Source: Deltaproteobacteria bacterium (GTDB taxonomy: Bacteria > Desulfobacterota > Dissulfuribacteria > Dissulfuribacterales > S140-46). Taken from it: 17,770 nucleotides of DNA. Below are positions 6,465 through 14,496 of this stretch, in pieces. Location of the stretch: the NCBI GenBank assembly GCA_015491585.1, contig WFVQ01000087.1, positions 1 to 17,770 on the forward strand. The letters run 5' to 3'. The translations under genes and the position numbers were made by a program. Numbering within the stretch: the stretch's first letter is position 1; each line of letters begins with the position of its first letter. Under the pieces are notes generated by a model. That model saw only the letters and a list, made by a program, of their open reading frames with translations, made no database searches and was not told the DNA's origin.

Positions 6465-6511
6465 AAAAAACGGTGGGCCGTCACCCCCACTCTTTCATGA
6501 TAAAGAGGGGG
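6465..6511 (-). terminator. Terminator at the end of the LPS operon
   Basis: On the minus strand, right after the stop of the last glycosyltransferase. A strong stem forms between CTCTTT with flanking CCCC (6485-6495, one bulged base) and AAAGAGGGGG (6502-6511), loop 6496-6501. A second short stem, ACGG/CCGT around CCCA (6470-6481), runs straight into a T tract on the minus strand (A run 6465-6470 on the plus strand). The double structure is a plausible intrinsic terminator separating the operon from the sulfotransferase gene. Confidence 0.7.
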
Positions 6512-7657
6512 TCATGCCCTTCGGGGCGGAACTGTCCGTGCCTGGCAATGCCCCAGCATTATCTCGAGATATCTTCTGGCGCTCGCCTCCTGTGAGTATG
6601 GAGCGGCCGCGGCCTTTAGCGTCTCCTCGTCGGGAGGTGCGGCAAGGACCTCGAGGATGGCGCTGGCCAGGGCGGCATGGTCGTCCACAGGCACGAGCGG
6701 GGCTACCCTGCCATCCTGGAGGATCTCTCTTGGCCCGCTGGGACAGTCGGTGGCCACTGCAGGCACCCCGAGTGCGAGGGCCTCGGTGAGGGCGTTGGGA
6801 GAGCCCTCCCACCTTGACGAGAGGACGAAGAGCGAGGCCCGGGCCAGGATGGGATATGGATCGGGGGTGAAGCCGGGCAGGTCCACCTCTTCCGCGATAC
6901 CCAGCTCCCGGGCCGCGGCCTCCAGCCTCTCCCTCTCTCTTCCTTCCCCCAGGATGAGCAGCCTGACCTCAGCGGAGCGCCGCACCGACGCAAAGGCCCG
7001 GATGAGGACGTCGAATCCCTTCTGTTTAGTCAGCCGTCCCATGCCTACGATCACCGGCACCCCTGGTTCGGCCAGCCAGGGATGAGGCGCGGGGCGGGCC
7101 GCCTTTTCGAACAGGTCCGGGGTCACCACGGGATTGGGCACCACCGGGAACTTCTCCAGCGGCAGGCCGGTTATGGAGGCCAGGTCCGCAGCCACCCCCT
7201 TAGACACACATATGGTCGCGTCTATCATGGCGTGTGCCCGCCGCATGGCCGTTTTTCTGAGCCATTTGGCCGCAACTGACCTGTGCGAGATTCCAGCCGA
7301 GACCGTGGTGCCCAGCCGTCCCACCACCCGGCAGCGGCTGCCGGCCAGCCGCCTTGCCACGGCCACTGCAAGGATGGCCCTGTCCTTGGCAGCGAGCACT
7401 GCATCTGGACGTTCACGTCTGAGATATGAGGCGATCTCTGGTATGGCGGAGAGGTTGTGGGAGGCCGATAGCGGCAGGAGGCGCATGGAGGGTGTGGGGC
7501 GCAGGTACTGGAGGTTGTCCTTCCGTATCATCAGCAGGTCCACCTTGGTGCCGAGCCCTGCGAAGCCGGCGGAGAGGTTCGAGATCATGCGCTCCACTCC
7601 CCCTGTTCCAGAGAAGGATGCCACAATTGCCACCTTCCTGCCAGAGAAGTTCGTCAT
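6512..7657 (-). CDS. Glycosyltransferase, GT4 type (tandem paralogue 1)
   Basis: 381 residues, GT-B fold retaining glycosyltransferase (GT4/GT1 group). N-terminal glycine-rich loop FSGTGGVERMISNL (residues 13-26) for the acceptor side. C-terminal donor domain with GRLTKQKGFDVLIRAFA, LILGEGRERERLE, VDLPGFTPDPYPILARA and the E-x7-E motif EGSPNALTE. It is followed by GVPAVATDCPSGPREIL. No signal or membrane helix; such enzymes act on the cytoplasmic face, adding sugars to LPS core or O-antigen. Start ATG 7655-7657 overlaps the stop of the upstream gene as ATGA; a longer open frame to 7918 lies inside that gene and is not used. It is the last gene of the operon. Close relative of the next two upstream genes; exact sugar unknown. 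Confidence 0.9.
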   Translation of the reverse strand: MTNFSGRKVAIVASFSGTGGVERMISNLSAGFAGLGTKVDLLMIRKDNLQYLRPTPSMRLLPLSASHNLSAIPEIASYLRRERPDAVLAAKDRAILAVAVARRLAGSRCRVVGRLGTTVSAGISHRSVAAKWLRKTAMRRAHAMIDATICVSKGVAADLASITGLPLEKFPVVPNPVVTPDLFEKAARPAPHPWLAEPGVPVIVGMGRLTKQKGFDVLIRAFASVRRSAEVRLLILGEGRERERLEAAARELGIAEEVDLPGFTPDPYPILARASLFVLSSRWEGSPNALTEALALGVPAVATDCPSGPREILQDGRVAPLVPVDDHAALASAILEVLAAPPDEETLKAAAAPYSQEASARRYLEIMLGHCQARTVPPRRA

Positions 7658-8754
7658 CCCAGCAGCTCCCTCAGGTATTCCCTGGTCCCGTTCTCCACCG
7701 TGAACCTGCTGGCCGCGGCCTTCACCTGCTCGGCTGGAGGAGGAGAGGAGAGGAGGCGCAGCAGGGCATCGGCCACCGCTGCCGGATCTCCGACAGGCAC
7801 CAAGATGCCCGCGCCGGTTCCGGCCAGTACCTCCCTGGGGCCGCTGGGACAGTCGGTGGCTACCGCCGGTGTCCCGCAGGCCAGGGCCTCCACCAGGGCC
7901 ACCGGCAACCCTTCGCACCTGGAGGTCATACAGAAGCAGGAGGCGGCCGCCATGTAGGGGAGGGGATTGGGCGCAAAGCCAGGCATGTCCACCCTCTCCT
8001 GGATGCCCAGCCCTTCGGCCAGCTCCAGGAGCATTTTCCTCTTCTTCCCCTCTCCGAGGATCACAAGGCGCATCTCCCGTTCAGCGGATGCGAGGGCAAA
8101 GCCCTTCATCAGGGTGGCGAAGTCCTTGCGCTCGCAGAGCTCTCCGACCCCTAATATCACAGGCACGTCCTGGCTCTGGAACCAGGGATGCTCCAAGGGG
8201 GCCGAGGCCCGCGACCGGAAGCCGCGGTCGATTATGGGGCTCGAAACCACTCGGACGGAACCTGCCAGGGAGGGAGCGATGGCGATCAGGTCGTCGCGGG
8301 CGCCTTCAGAGGGCACCAGCACCCTGTGGGCCCGGGGATAGAGGAGCCTTATGGAGAGGAGTTGGGCATGACGCGACAGGGGAGAGCGCCTTCTCAGGTT
8401 CTCGCTCACGGTGGTGCCCATCCTCACTACCACCCTGCTCTTCATGCCAGTCATGAGGCCGGCGAGAATGGATATCCGGTTCACGCGGTCCTTGTCGGTG
8501 AGGATGGCCCTGGGCCTCTTCCGCAGGAGGTAGGCGGCAAGACGGGGTAGAGCTGAGTTGACGTGGGAGACCCCCAGGTCAATACTCCTCAGTCCTGGCG
8601 GGGTGTCATTGAGCCTGGGACCGTGGCCCCTTATTTTCAGAAGGTCCACTCTGACTCCCTGCCTTGCCATCTCTGGCAGCAGGTTGCCCATCACCCGGTC
8701 AACACCGCTGTGGCCCGATGTGGCGAGGAAGACTGCTATCCGCTCACTACCCAT
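7654..8754 (-). CDS. Glycosyltransferase, GT4 type (tandem paralogue 2)
   Basis: 366 residues, GT-B glycosyltransferase. N-terminal FLATSGHSGVDRVMGNLLP loop, middle VVVRMGTTVSENLRRRSPLS (shared with paralogue 1's GRLGTTVSAG). Donor domain has GVGELCERKDFATLMKGFA, LVILGEGKKRKMLLELA and VDMPGFAPNPLPYMAAAS, then the E-x7-E motif EGLPVALVE and TDCPSGPREVL. Unusual is CFCMTSRCEG, where paralogues have LFVLSSRWEG, an enrichment in Cys. Start ATG 8752-8754 overlaps the end of paralogue 3 by 8 bases; its own stop overlaps the next ATG by 4. Likely LPS core or O-antigen assembly in the cytoplasm; specificity not readable from sequence. Confidence 0.9.
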   Translation of the reverse strand: MGSERIAVFLATSGHSGVDRVMGNLLPEMARQGVRVDLLKIRGHGPRLNDTPPGLRSIDLGVSHVNSALPRLAAYLLRKRPRAILTDKDRVNRISILAGLMTGMKSRVVVRMGTTVSENLRRRSPLSRHAQLLSIRLLYPRAHRVLVPSEGARDDLIAIAPSLAGSVRVVSSPIIDRGFRSRASAPLEHPWFQSQDVPVILGVGELCERKDFATLMKGFALASAEREMRLVILGEGKKRKMLLELAEGLGIQERVDMPGFAPNPLPYMAAASCFCMTSRCEGLPVALVEALACGTPAVATDCPSGPREVLAGTGAGILVPVGDPAAVADALLRLLSSPPPAEQVKAAASRFTVENGTREYLRELLG

Positions 8755-9862
8755 GATACAGTCCTATGACTTCGAGATATCTCCTGGTGGCCTCCAGGGC
8801 CTGGAAGGGAGCTGCCGCAGCTTTCAGCAGCTCTTTGGATACAGGCGAGGCCAGCATGCGTTCCATGGCCCCGGCCATGCCGCTGACGTCTCCTACCTCA
8901 ACCAGGGGGCCGAATCTGCCATCCTGCAATATCTCGCGCGGGCCAGAAGGGCAGTCTGTGGATACCACGGGTGTGCCCACCGCCAGGGCCTCGATGAGGA
9001 CGTTGGGCGATCCCTCCCAGGCGGAAGAGAGAACGAACAGGGATGCGCGGGAGAGATAGGAGAATGGATTGGAGACGAATCCAGGCATATCCACCCTTTC
9101 CTCCAGCCCGAGCGACCGCACCAGCCCTTCCAGCGCGCTCCGTTCCTTGCCCTCTCCCAGGATAACGAGCCTGGCCGGCCGCCTCTGGACCACGGTGTGG
9201 AACGCGCGTATCAGGGTGTGAAAGTCCTTCTGGCGCGCCAAACGTCCTATACCCAGGATCACCGGCTCGCCGAGAGCGAACCAGGGATGGCCGCATTCAT
9301 CCGAGGCCAGCGTTTTCAGATCCGGCGACACGGTCGGATTGGGCAGGACCTCTATCCGTCCCTGGTCCACGCCGATCCACCTCACGAGGTCCTCGGCCAC
9401 TTTGTGGGAATTGGCTATCACCAGGTCAGCGGCGCCATAGGCCGCCTTCATGGACCATTGGCGCAGGCGGCGCTTCAAGGGACCGCGCCTCTCCAGTGCA
9501 GTCGAGACCGGCATCCCCACCCTGAAAACGACCTTTGGACGGTGGGAGGACATGCGCAAGGCCAGGGCCAGGGCCCTGTTGGCCCTCTCCCTGTTGGTCA
9601 GTATCGCCTTGGGCCGCGCCTCGGAGAGGTAGGCAGCCAGCCGGCGGCTCGACGGCAGGCCAGTGGCCCTTCCGAGCCTGACCCTCCTGATTCCGCGGTC
9701 CACCCGGGCCAGTTCGGGTATGTCCGGGTTGTTGAGCAGGAGGTCCACTGAGAACCCCAACCTGGCGCAACTGTTCATGAGGTTGAGCATGACATTGCTG
9801 ATCCCTCCAGGCCCTCCCCTGAAGCCGAGAAAGGCGATGTCCCGTCTGCCCTCTTCCTTCAC
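8747..9862 (-). CDS. Glycosyltransferase, GT4 type (tandem paralogue 3)
   Basis: 371 residues, GT-B glycosyltransferase. Motifs: FLGFRGGPGGISNVMLNLM (N-terminal loop), VVFRVGMPVSTALERRGPLK, PNPTVSPDL, GIGRLARQKDFHTLIRAFH, LVILGEGKERSALEGL, VDMPGFVSNPFSYLSRA and the E-x7-E motif EGSPNVLIE, then TDCPSGPREILQDGR. The open frame extends upstream to 10231, but that part lies inside the ligase gene. The true start is GTG at 9860-9862, overlapping the ligase stop as GTGA and preceded by a perfect AGGAGG (9868-9873) at 5 bases. Closest in layout to paralogue 1. Probably adds a core or O-antigen sugar. Confidence 0.9.
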   Translation of the reverse strand: MKEEGRRDIAFLGFRGGPGGISNVMLNLMNSCARLGFSVDLLLNNPDIPELARVDRGIRRVRLGRATGLPSSRRLAAYLSEARPKAILTNRERANRALALALRMSSHRPKVVFRVGMPVSTALERRGPLKRRLRQWSMKAAYGAADLVIANSHKVAEDLVRWIGVDQGRIEVLPNPTVSPDLKTLASDECGHPWFALGEPVILGIGRLARQKDFHTLIRAFHTVVQRRPARLVILGEGKERSALEGLVRSLGLEERVDMPGFVSNPFSYLSRASLFVLSSAWEGSPNVLIEALAVGTPVVSTDCPSGPREILQDGRFGPLVEVGDVSGMAGAMERMLASPVSKELLKAAAAPFQALEATRRYLEVIGLYHG

Positions 9863-11172
9863 GACCGCCTCCTGGGCAGGGCCAGTCCGAAGCCGCTTCC
9901 CCATGCGACCATCCAGTAGAACCGCCAATCCCAGTGGAGGAGCCGGAAGTCGAAGAGGTTCCAGACGGCCGCCATGAGGAAGACTCCAAGTGTGAAGAGC
10001 CAGAGATCTGTGGGCATGGCAAATGCTCTCCCGGCCTTCCATACCTGCCAGGCCAGGAACATGGCGGTCCCTCCGAACAGCAACAGCCCAATCAGCCCGA
10101 ACCGGACCAGAAGCTCGAAGTAGAGGCTGTGGAGATGGTCGAACCAGACCCTCTCCCCCTTCCAACTGTTTATTTTCAGGTCTTCCCTCCCGCTTTCGGA
10201 TATAAGCCGCCTGGTACTGCCGGTGCCCCAACCCAGGAGAGGATGTTCACGCCACTTGGAGATGGCGAAGGCATAGAGGTGGAACCGCTGTCCTATCCCG
10301 GTCTGGGGGATATGATCCAAGGAATACTCCTGGTTGGCCTTGAACTCCTCGATCTGTACAACGATTCTCTCCTTGACGAGATCGAAGTTGAGCACCACAA
10401 GGAGGACACCCAATAGAAGCAGTAGCAGGGAGCCCTTGGCCACTGCGTTCCGTGCGGTATCTCCCGGCTTTCGGTCTCTTCTCAGCAAGCCAAGGATGGC
10501 TATCACAGGGGCGGCGCTCAACAGCGCCAGCCATGCTCCTCTCGCCTGGGTGGCGACCAGCCCTTGGAGAAGGGACAGGAAGGCGAGCACCGCGCCAGTC
10601 CGGGCACAGGTCCTGGAAACCGGCCCCATGCCCTGCCCTATCCTGGGCCAGAACAGGAACAATCCCAATAGGGCGGTGGCGCTGTATAGGCCGAATGGTG
10701 TGATCCTGAGATGAAATCCCGTACGCTCTCCATTCAGCACCGCATGTACCGTCTCATGGTCCAGGGACAAGAGCATGCCCGCGGTCAGGCCAGTCAGGCA
10801 GAGGAGGAGGGCGAGCAAGGCCCTCCGTTCGCTTCCCTCTATCCAGATTGCTGGGAGGAGGAAGAGCCACAGCTTTGCGAACCTGAGCCCCTCTTCTATC
10901 TGGATCTTCAAGGTGCCTGGCAGCAGGAGTGAACCGCGCCAGGTTCCGAGAGCTATCAGAGCAAGGCTGGCGCCCATCAGCAGACCGAGTGGGGAAAAGA
11001 GAAGGTTGCGCCGCCAGTCCGGTTTGAAGGGCAGGGCCAATGCCATGAGTATGATGCCGGCCGTGGCAAAGGTTATGCTGTAGAGGCTGAAGAAGGAGAA
11101 GAGGTAGAGCCCGGCGAGGCCCACCTTGTTGTAAAATGGTATTCTATAGCTGTTTTCCGGTGCCACGTTCAC
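9859..11172 (-). CDS. O-antigen ligase / polymerase family membrane protein (WaaL-like)
   Basis: 437 residues, very hydrophobic, about 11-12 predicted membrane helices. Member of the Wzy_C/O-antigen ligase family, which joins undecaprenyl-linked O-antigen to the lipid A-core in the periplasm (or polymerises repeats). Family signatures: the large periplasmic loop with GWGTGSTRRL (from residue 314), and FDHLHSLYFELLVRFGLIG with His346/His348, corresponding to the conserved H-x-H(N/S)-x-x-L...G-x-x-G. The charged stretch before it (about 280-345) fits the periplasmic loop. Start GTG 11170-11172 overlaps the stop of the upstream glycosyltransferase as GTGA, with GGAG 5 bases upstream; the longer frame to 11298 lies in that gene. 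Ligase and polymerase cannot be told apart by sequence alone; position in a core-assembly operon with msbA and a heptosyltransferase favours ligase. Confidence 0.85.
   Translation of the reverse strand: MNVAPENSYRIPFYNKVGLAGLYLFSFFSLYSITFATAGIILMALALPFKPDWRRNLLFSPLGLLMGASLALIALGTWRGSLLLPGTLKIQIEEGLRFAKLWLFLLPAIWIEGSERRALLALLLCLTGLTAGMLLSLDHETVHAVLNGERTGFHLRITPFGLYSATALLGLFLFWPRIGQGMGPVSRTCARTGAVLAFLSLLQGLVATQARGAWLALLSAAPVIAILGLLRRDRKPGDTARNAVAKGSLLLLLLGVLLVVLNFDLVKERIVVQIEEFKANQEYSLDHIPQTGIGQRFHLYAFAISKWREHPLLGWGTGSTRRLISESGREDLKINSWKGERVWFDHLHSLYFELLVRFGLIGLLLFGGTAMFLAWQVWKAGRAFAMPTDLWLFTLGVFLMAAVWNLFDFRLLHWDWRFYWMVAWGSGFGLALPRRRS
9868..9873 (-). promoter_or_regulatory. Ribosome binding site deciding the start of paralogue 3
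   Basis: Minus-strand AGGAGG, 5 bases from the GTG at 9860-9862, inside the last codons (Pro-Arg-Arg-Arg-Ser) of the ligase gene. It fixes the start and shows the coupling of the two genes. Confidence 0.75.
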
Positions 11173-12245
11173 TCTATCTCCATGAGCCTGCGCGCCCTGG
11201 CCTCCCAGGAGTAGCTCCTGGCCGCTTCCCGCGCTCTCTTGCCGAGGGCCACGGCCATCTCCGGATCGCTCCTCAGCGCCTCCACGGCCTCCAGCCATGC
11301 CCCGGGATCGTCGGGTGGGACCAGTAGCCCGGTCTCGCCGTGGCTCAATATCTCCCTGAGGGCCGGCAGGTCACTGGCCACGATGGGCCGCCCCGCTGCC
11401 ATGGCCTCGAACAGCTTCAGGGGGCTGAACGAGGTGGAGGTAGTGAGACCGGGCTGGTACGGAAGGAGCACTACTCCGCACCTGCCGTACCATGCAGGCA
11501 CATCCCTGTGCGGCACGAAAGGAACGAGGCGGACACCCTCCTCTCCGCGCAGCAGCTCCTCTCCATCCTCGACCTCTCCTATCAGCCATACCTCGCCAAC
11601 CCGGCTGCGGGCCAGATGGAGAAAGATGTCCAGTCCGCGGTCCCGGCTTATCCTTCCTATATACATTATCCTTAGGAATCTCATGGCCTCGGGCCCGGGC
11701 AGCGGCACTGAGGAGAAGCGGCCGTAATCAGCCCCGCACGGAATCACCTTGACACGTTCTCCAGGCGCACCCGCCTGTTCCAGGGCGTTTGCCGCGGCCC
11801 TGCTTATGGGTAGGAGGTGCGTGACCGTGCCCTCTGTGCATGCCGAGACCAGGCGGTCCAGATAGCCCTCGCGTTTGAGGTGTCCTACGTCATGGACCTC
11901 GAACCAGTGGGGTATGCGGTGCCTCACCAGTGCCTCGCTGATGTAATGGCTTCGCACCAATATCCTGTCTGCGTTCAGCAGGCGCCGCCGCATGATTAGG
12001 CATAGGGGTAGAAACCCGAGGGGCTTCCATCTGGAGTGGAGGAGCTGGGTAGGTCTCAGATCGAGCCTGTTTTCAATCCCCACCTCCTTCAGACGTTGAT
12101 CAACATCTGCCCCCCCACGCACCGGCGGCATGAAAAGCTCCACCCGGCATCCTGCCCTGACGAGTGCCTGAACCGTGTGGAGTGTCTGCACGAGGTTGGC
12201 CCGGTTCCTGTGGAGTTTGCTGGTGCTGAGGTATATCAAGTTCAC
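11169..12245 (-). CDS. Glycosyltransferase, GT4-like
   Basis: 358 residues, GT-B fold. N-terminus IYLSTSKLHRNRANLVQTLHTVQALVRAG resembles the group that begins with an acceptor loop containing N-R-A-N. Donor domain: MYIGRISRDRGLDIFLHLA, LIGEVEDGEELLRG, VPFVPHRDVPAWYGRCGVVLLPYQ, then FSPLKLFEAMAAGRPIVASDLPALREIL. The last stretch is the SPLKLFE subclass in place of the classic E-x7-E. Start GTG 12243-12245 overlaps the stop of the next upstream gene as GTGA, with a G-rich ribosome site (AGGGGGG) 8 bases away. Not a close relative of the three tandem paralogues. Cytoplasmic, LPS core or O-antigen assembly inferred from the operon. Confidence 0.88.
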   Translation of the reverse strand: MNLIYLSTSKLHRNRANLVQTLHTVQALVRAGCRVELFMPPVRGGADVDQRLKEVGIENRLDLRPTQLLHSRWKPLGFLPLCLIMRRRLLNADRILVRSHYISEALVRHRIPHWFEVHDVGHLKREGYLDRLVSACTEGTVTHLLPISRAAANALEQAGAPGERVKVIPCGADYGRFSSVPLPGPEAMRFLRIMYIGRISRDRGLDIFLHLARSRVGEVWLIGEVEDGEELLRGEEGVRLVPFVPHRDVPAWYGRCGVVLLPYQPGLTTSTSFSPLKLFEAMAAGRPIVASDLPALREILSHGETGLLVPPDDPGAWLEAVEALRSDPEMAVALGKRAREAARSYSWEARARRLMEIE

Positions 12246-13342
12246 CTGGTTGCCCCCCTGGAGGCCACTTGACAGTAGAGGTCAAGATATTCCTCCACCA
12301 TCCTATCAATGGAGAATCTCTGTTCAACCATGCGCCGTCCGGCCCTTCCCATGCGTTCTGCTTCCTCTCTCTCCTTCAACAGCCTGATCACCGCTCGGGC
12401 CAGGGCCTGAGGGTCGCCAGGGGGCACCAAGACCCCGGTCTTCCCGTGGATCACCACTTCAGGGATCCCGCCTGCCTTGGCCGCTACGATGGGAACGCCG
12501 CATGCCGAGGCCTGGAGCAGGGATACCCCCAGCCCCTCCATGATGGCAGGGTGGACCAACAGATCGAGGGATGGAAGCAGAGCGGGGAGATCCTCCCTGA
12601 ACCCGCAGAAGCGGCACACATCTCCGATCCCCATCTCAGCGGCCATATTCTCGATCTTCTCCTTCAAAGGCCCTTTCCCGAAGAAGAGAAACCGCGCATC
12701 TGGCACCTCACTCACCATGTTTCGTATGCACTCCAGCATGACGTCATGGCCTTTCCTGGGGATGAATTGCGAGACCATGCCCACGAGCTTTGCATGGGCA
12801 GGAAGGGATAATTCCTCCTGAAGTGCGGAGCGGTCTCCTCCGGGCCTGTAAAGCGAGGTGTCCACGGCGCTGTAGATGAGCCGTATCTTCTCCTGTTCCA
12901 CGCCCTGGCCTGCCAGGATCTCCGCGATGGCCCTTGAGATGGCCACCACCGCAGCCGCCCTTCCATACTTGAACCTCGCCGCGGTCCTGGACTCGAGGTT
13001 GTCCACTCTCCTGGTGATTATCAAAGGCACTCCCGTGATCCTGGCCGCCGCAGAGGCCCAGGTATCGGCCCCCCGCCGGCTGTGGGCGTGGAGGATCCTC
13101 ACTCCTGTCCCACTCCTTAGATGGCCCAGCAGTGAGAGGAGGAGGGAGGGGTCAAGCTCTCCCCTGTACTTCACTGGAGCGGTGTCGAGCCCAGCTTCTC
13201 CGGCTGCCTGCTCCACGGCGCTTCCTGCTGGACAGATCAGGAGGGAGCCGATCCCCCTCTCGCGCAGGCCCCTGAGCAGATAGAGGACCTGGAGGGCGCC
13301 TCCGTAGAGGTTCGTGCCACATTCAACATGGATCACCTTCAC
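12242..13342 (-). CDS. Glycosyltransferase, GT4 family
   Basis: 366 residues, GT-B fold. N-terminal VECGTNLYGGALQVLYLLRGL carries the G-G-A-x-Q loop common in LPS-core GT4 enzymes. HAHSRRGADTWASAAARITGVP lies in the first domain, with IYSAVDTSLYRPGG in the linker. The donor domain has VSQFIPRKGHDVMLECIR, FFGKGPLKEKIENMAAEMG, CGFREDLPALLPSLDLLVHP and EGLGVSLLQASACGVPIVA. The E-x7-E position reads E-x7-Q, so the second Glu is Gln. Start GTG 13340-13342 overlaps the heptosyltransferase stop as GTGA and has AGGAGG 7 bases upstream (13350-13355). Acts early in the operon order, directly after the heptosyltransferase, so probably decorates the heptose region; that is inference. Confidence 0.9.
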   Translation of the reverse strand: MKVIHVECGTNLYGGALQVLYLLRGLRERGIGSLLICPAGSAVEQAAGEAGLDTAPVKYRGELDPSLLLSLLGHLRSGTGVRILHAHSRRGADTWASAAARITGVPLIITRRVDNLESRTAARFKYGRAAAVVAISRAIAEILAGQGVEQEKIRLIYSAVDTSLYRPGGDRSALQEELSLPAHAKLVGMVSQFIPRKGHDVMLECIRNMVSEVPDARFLFFGKGPLKEKIENMAAEMGIGDVCRFCGFREDLPALLPSLDLLVHPAIMEGLGVSLLQASACGVPIVAAKAGGIPEVVIHGKTGVLVPPGDPQALARAVIRLLKEREEAERMGRAGRRMVEQRFSIDRMVEEYLDLYCQVASRGATR

Positions 13343-14496
13343 CGTCTGCCCTCCTGGTTACGGCTATAAACCGTGGCGCCAGCCCCTACGGCCTCGATGC
13401 ATTTCGCGCCTCCTGCTTCCTGAGTAGAGGCAATGGCCGCTTCGCAGGCCTCGATGACTTCGCGGACGGTGATCGTCTCCATGCATGTGTGCTTGTTATC
13501 GCACACAGGGCGGCGGCGGCAAGGGGAGCAGGGAAGACCGTGATAGATTATGGCGGTAGCGGGAGAAGGCGGTTCGAGATAGGGCCTGGTAGCGCCGAAG
13601 AGGGCGACCGTGGGCCGGTGGAAGGCGGTCCCCATGTGGGTGATTCCTGTGTCCACCCCCACCACCAACCGGGCCTGGCTGACCACTGCAGCGCTCTCCG
13701 CTACGCTGCATGCCCCTGCCAGGGAGAGGCCGCAGCCTGCCGCAGCCACTATGGCCCGGCCCCTCTCCTCGTCTTCCGGTCCCCCGAGGACCACCGGCAT
13801 CAGCCCCTGTTTCTTATGGAGATGGGTCATCACCTCTGCCCATCCTGTATGGCTCCAGTGCTTCTGGGGACGGGTGGTGAATGGGGCTATCACGGCATGG
13901 CCTTCAGCGGTTGCCTGGGACTCCAGGAGCCGCCGCGCCGCCTCCTGTACAGCGGTCTTCAGGTGGAGGGAGGGAAGGGGATCATCGCCGGTGTATCCCA
14001 GCTCCCGCAGCATGTGGAGGTATTCGGAGGCGAACAGGCTGGAATCGGGCCTGGATATCAGGCGGTCCATGAGAAATCCGCCCGGTTCCCTGGACTCGAA
14101 TCCTATCTTCCTCGATGCGCCAGATATCCAGCAGAGGAACCTGCTTCTCAGCAGCCCCTGGCAGTCCAACGCGAGGTCGTACCGCCTGGAGGAGAGCCTT
14201 TTCCCCAGGGAGCGGACCTCACGCCACAGCCCCAAGACGTCGGCCTTTCGCGCCGCCCTTCTCCACTCCTCCTTGTCCCACGCGATTACGCTGTTGATGA
14301 GAGGATGGCCTTCCATGAGCGGCGTTAGGGATGGGGCCAGGAGCCAGTCGATCTCGGCTCCTGGGAAGAGGGCGTGGAGCCCTTCCAGCAGGACCGATGC
14401 CATCACCACGTCCCCCATTGCACTGGGACGGACCACGAGAATCCTCCGGATTCCGCCGTTTCCGGCCCATAGGCCGTCTAATGATGGTGTTCCCAC
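13339..14496 (-). CDS. LPS heptosyltransferase (GT9 family)
   Basis: 385 residues. GT9 enzymes transfer heptose from ADP-heptose to Kdo or heptose of the LPS inner core at the cytoplasmic face. Seen: RILVVRPSAMGDVVMASVLL (Asp29 matches the conserved catalytic Asp), LALDCQGLLRSRFLCWISG, IAPFTTRPQKHWSHTGWAEV, VVLGGPEDEERG, SLAGACSVAESAAVVSQARL and GVDTGITHMGTAFHRPTVALFG. The Cys-rich end (CSPCRRRPVCDNKHTC) is typical of WaaF/WaaC relatives. Start GTG 14494-14496 overlaps the end of msbA by 19 bases with AGGGAG about 11 bases upstream. This adds some 16 residues before the usual start of the family. A GTG at residue 21 has a better ribosome site (GGAGG, 6 bases) but would remove the first strand. 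I cannot choose between heptosyltransferase I, II or III. Confidence 0.92.
   Translation of the reverse strand: MGTPSLDGLWAGNGGIRRILVVRPSAMGDVVMASVLLEGLHALFPGAEIDWLLAPSLTPLMEGHPLINSVIAWDKEEWRRAARKADVLGLWREVRSLGKRLSSRRYDLALDCQGLLRSRFLCWISGASRKIGFESREPGGFLMDRLISRPDSSLFASEYLHMLRELGYTGDDPLPSLHLKTAVQEAARRLLESQATAEGHAVIAPFTTRPQKHWSHTGWAEVMTHLHKKQGLMPVVLGGPEDEERGRAIVAAAGCGLSLAGACSVAESAAVVSQARLVVGVDTGITHMGTAFHRPTVALFGATRPYLEPPSPATAIIYHGLPCSPCRRRPVCDNKHTCMETITVREVIEACEAAIASTQEAGGAKCIEAVGAGATVYSRNQEGRR

Noticed and set aside
8558..9751. 397-codon plus-strand ORF
   Set aside because: Antisense to two glycosyltransferase genes with full motif sets; its translation is low-complexity and without domains. 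A shadow of GC-rich coding sequence.
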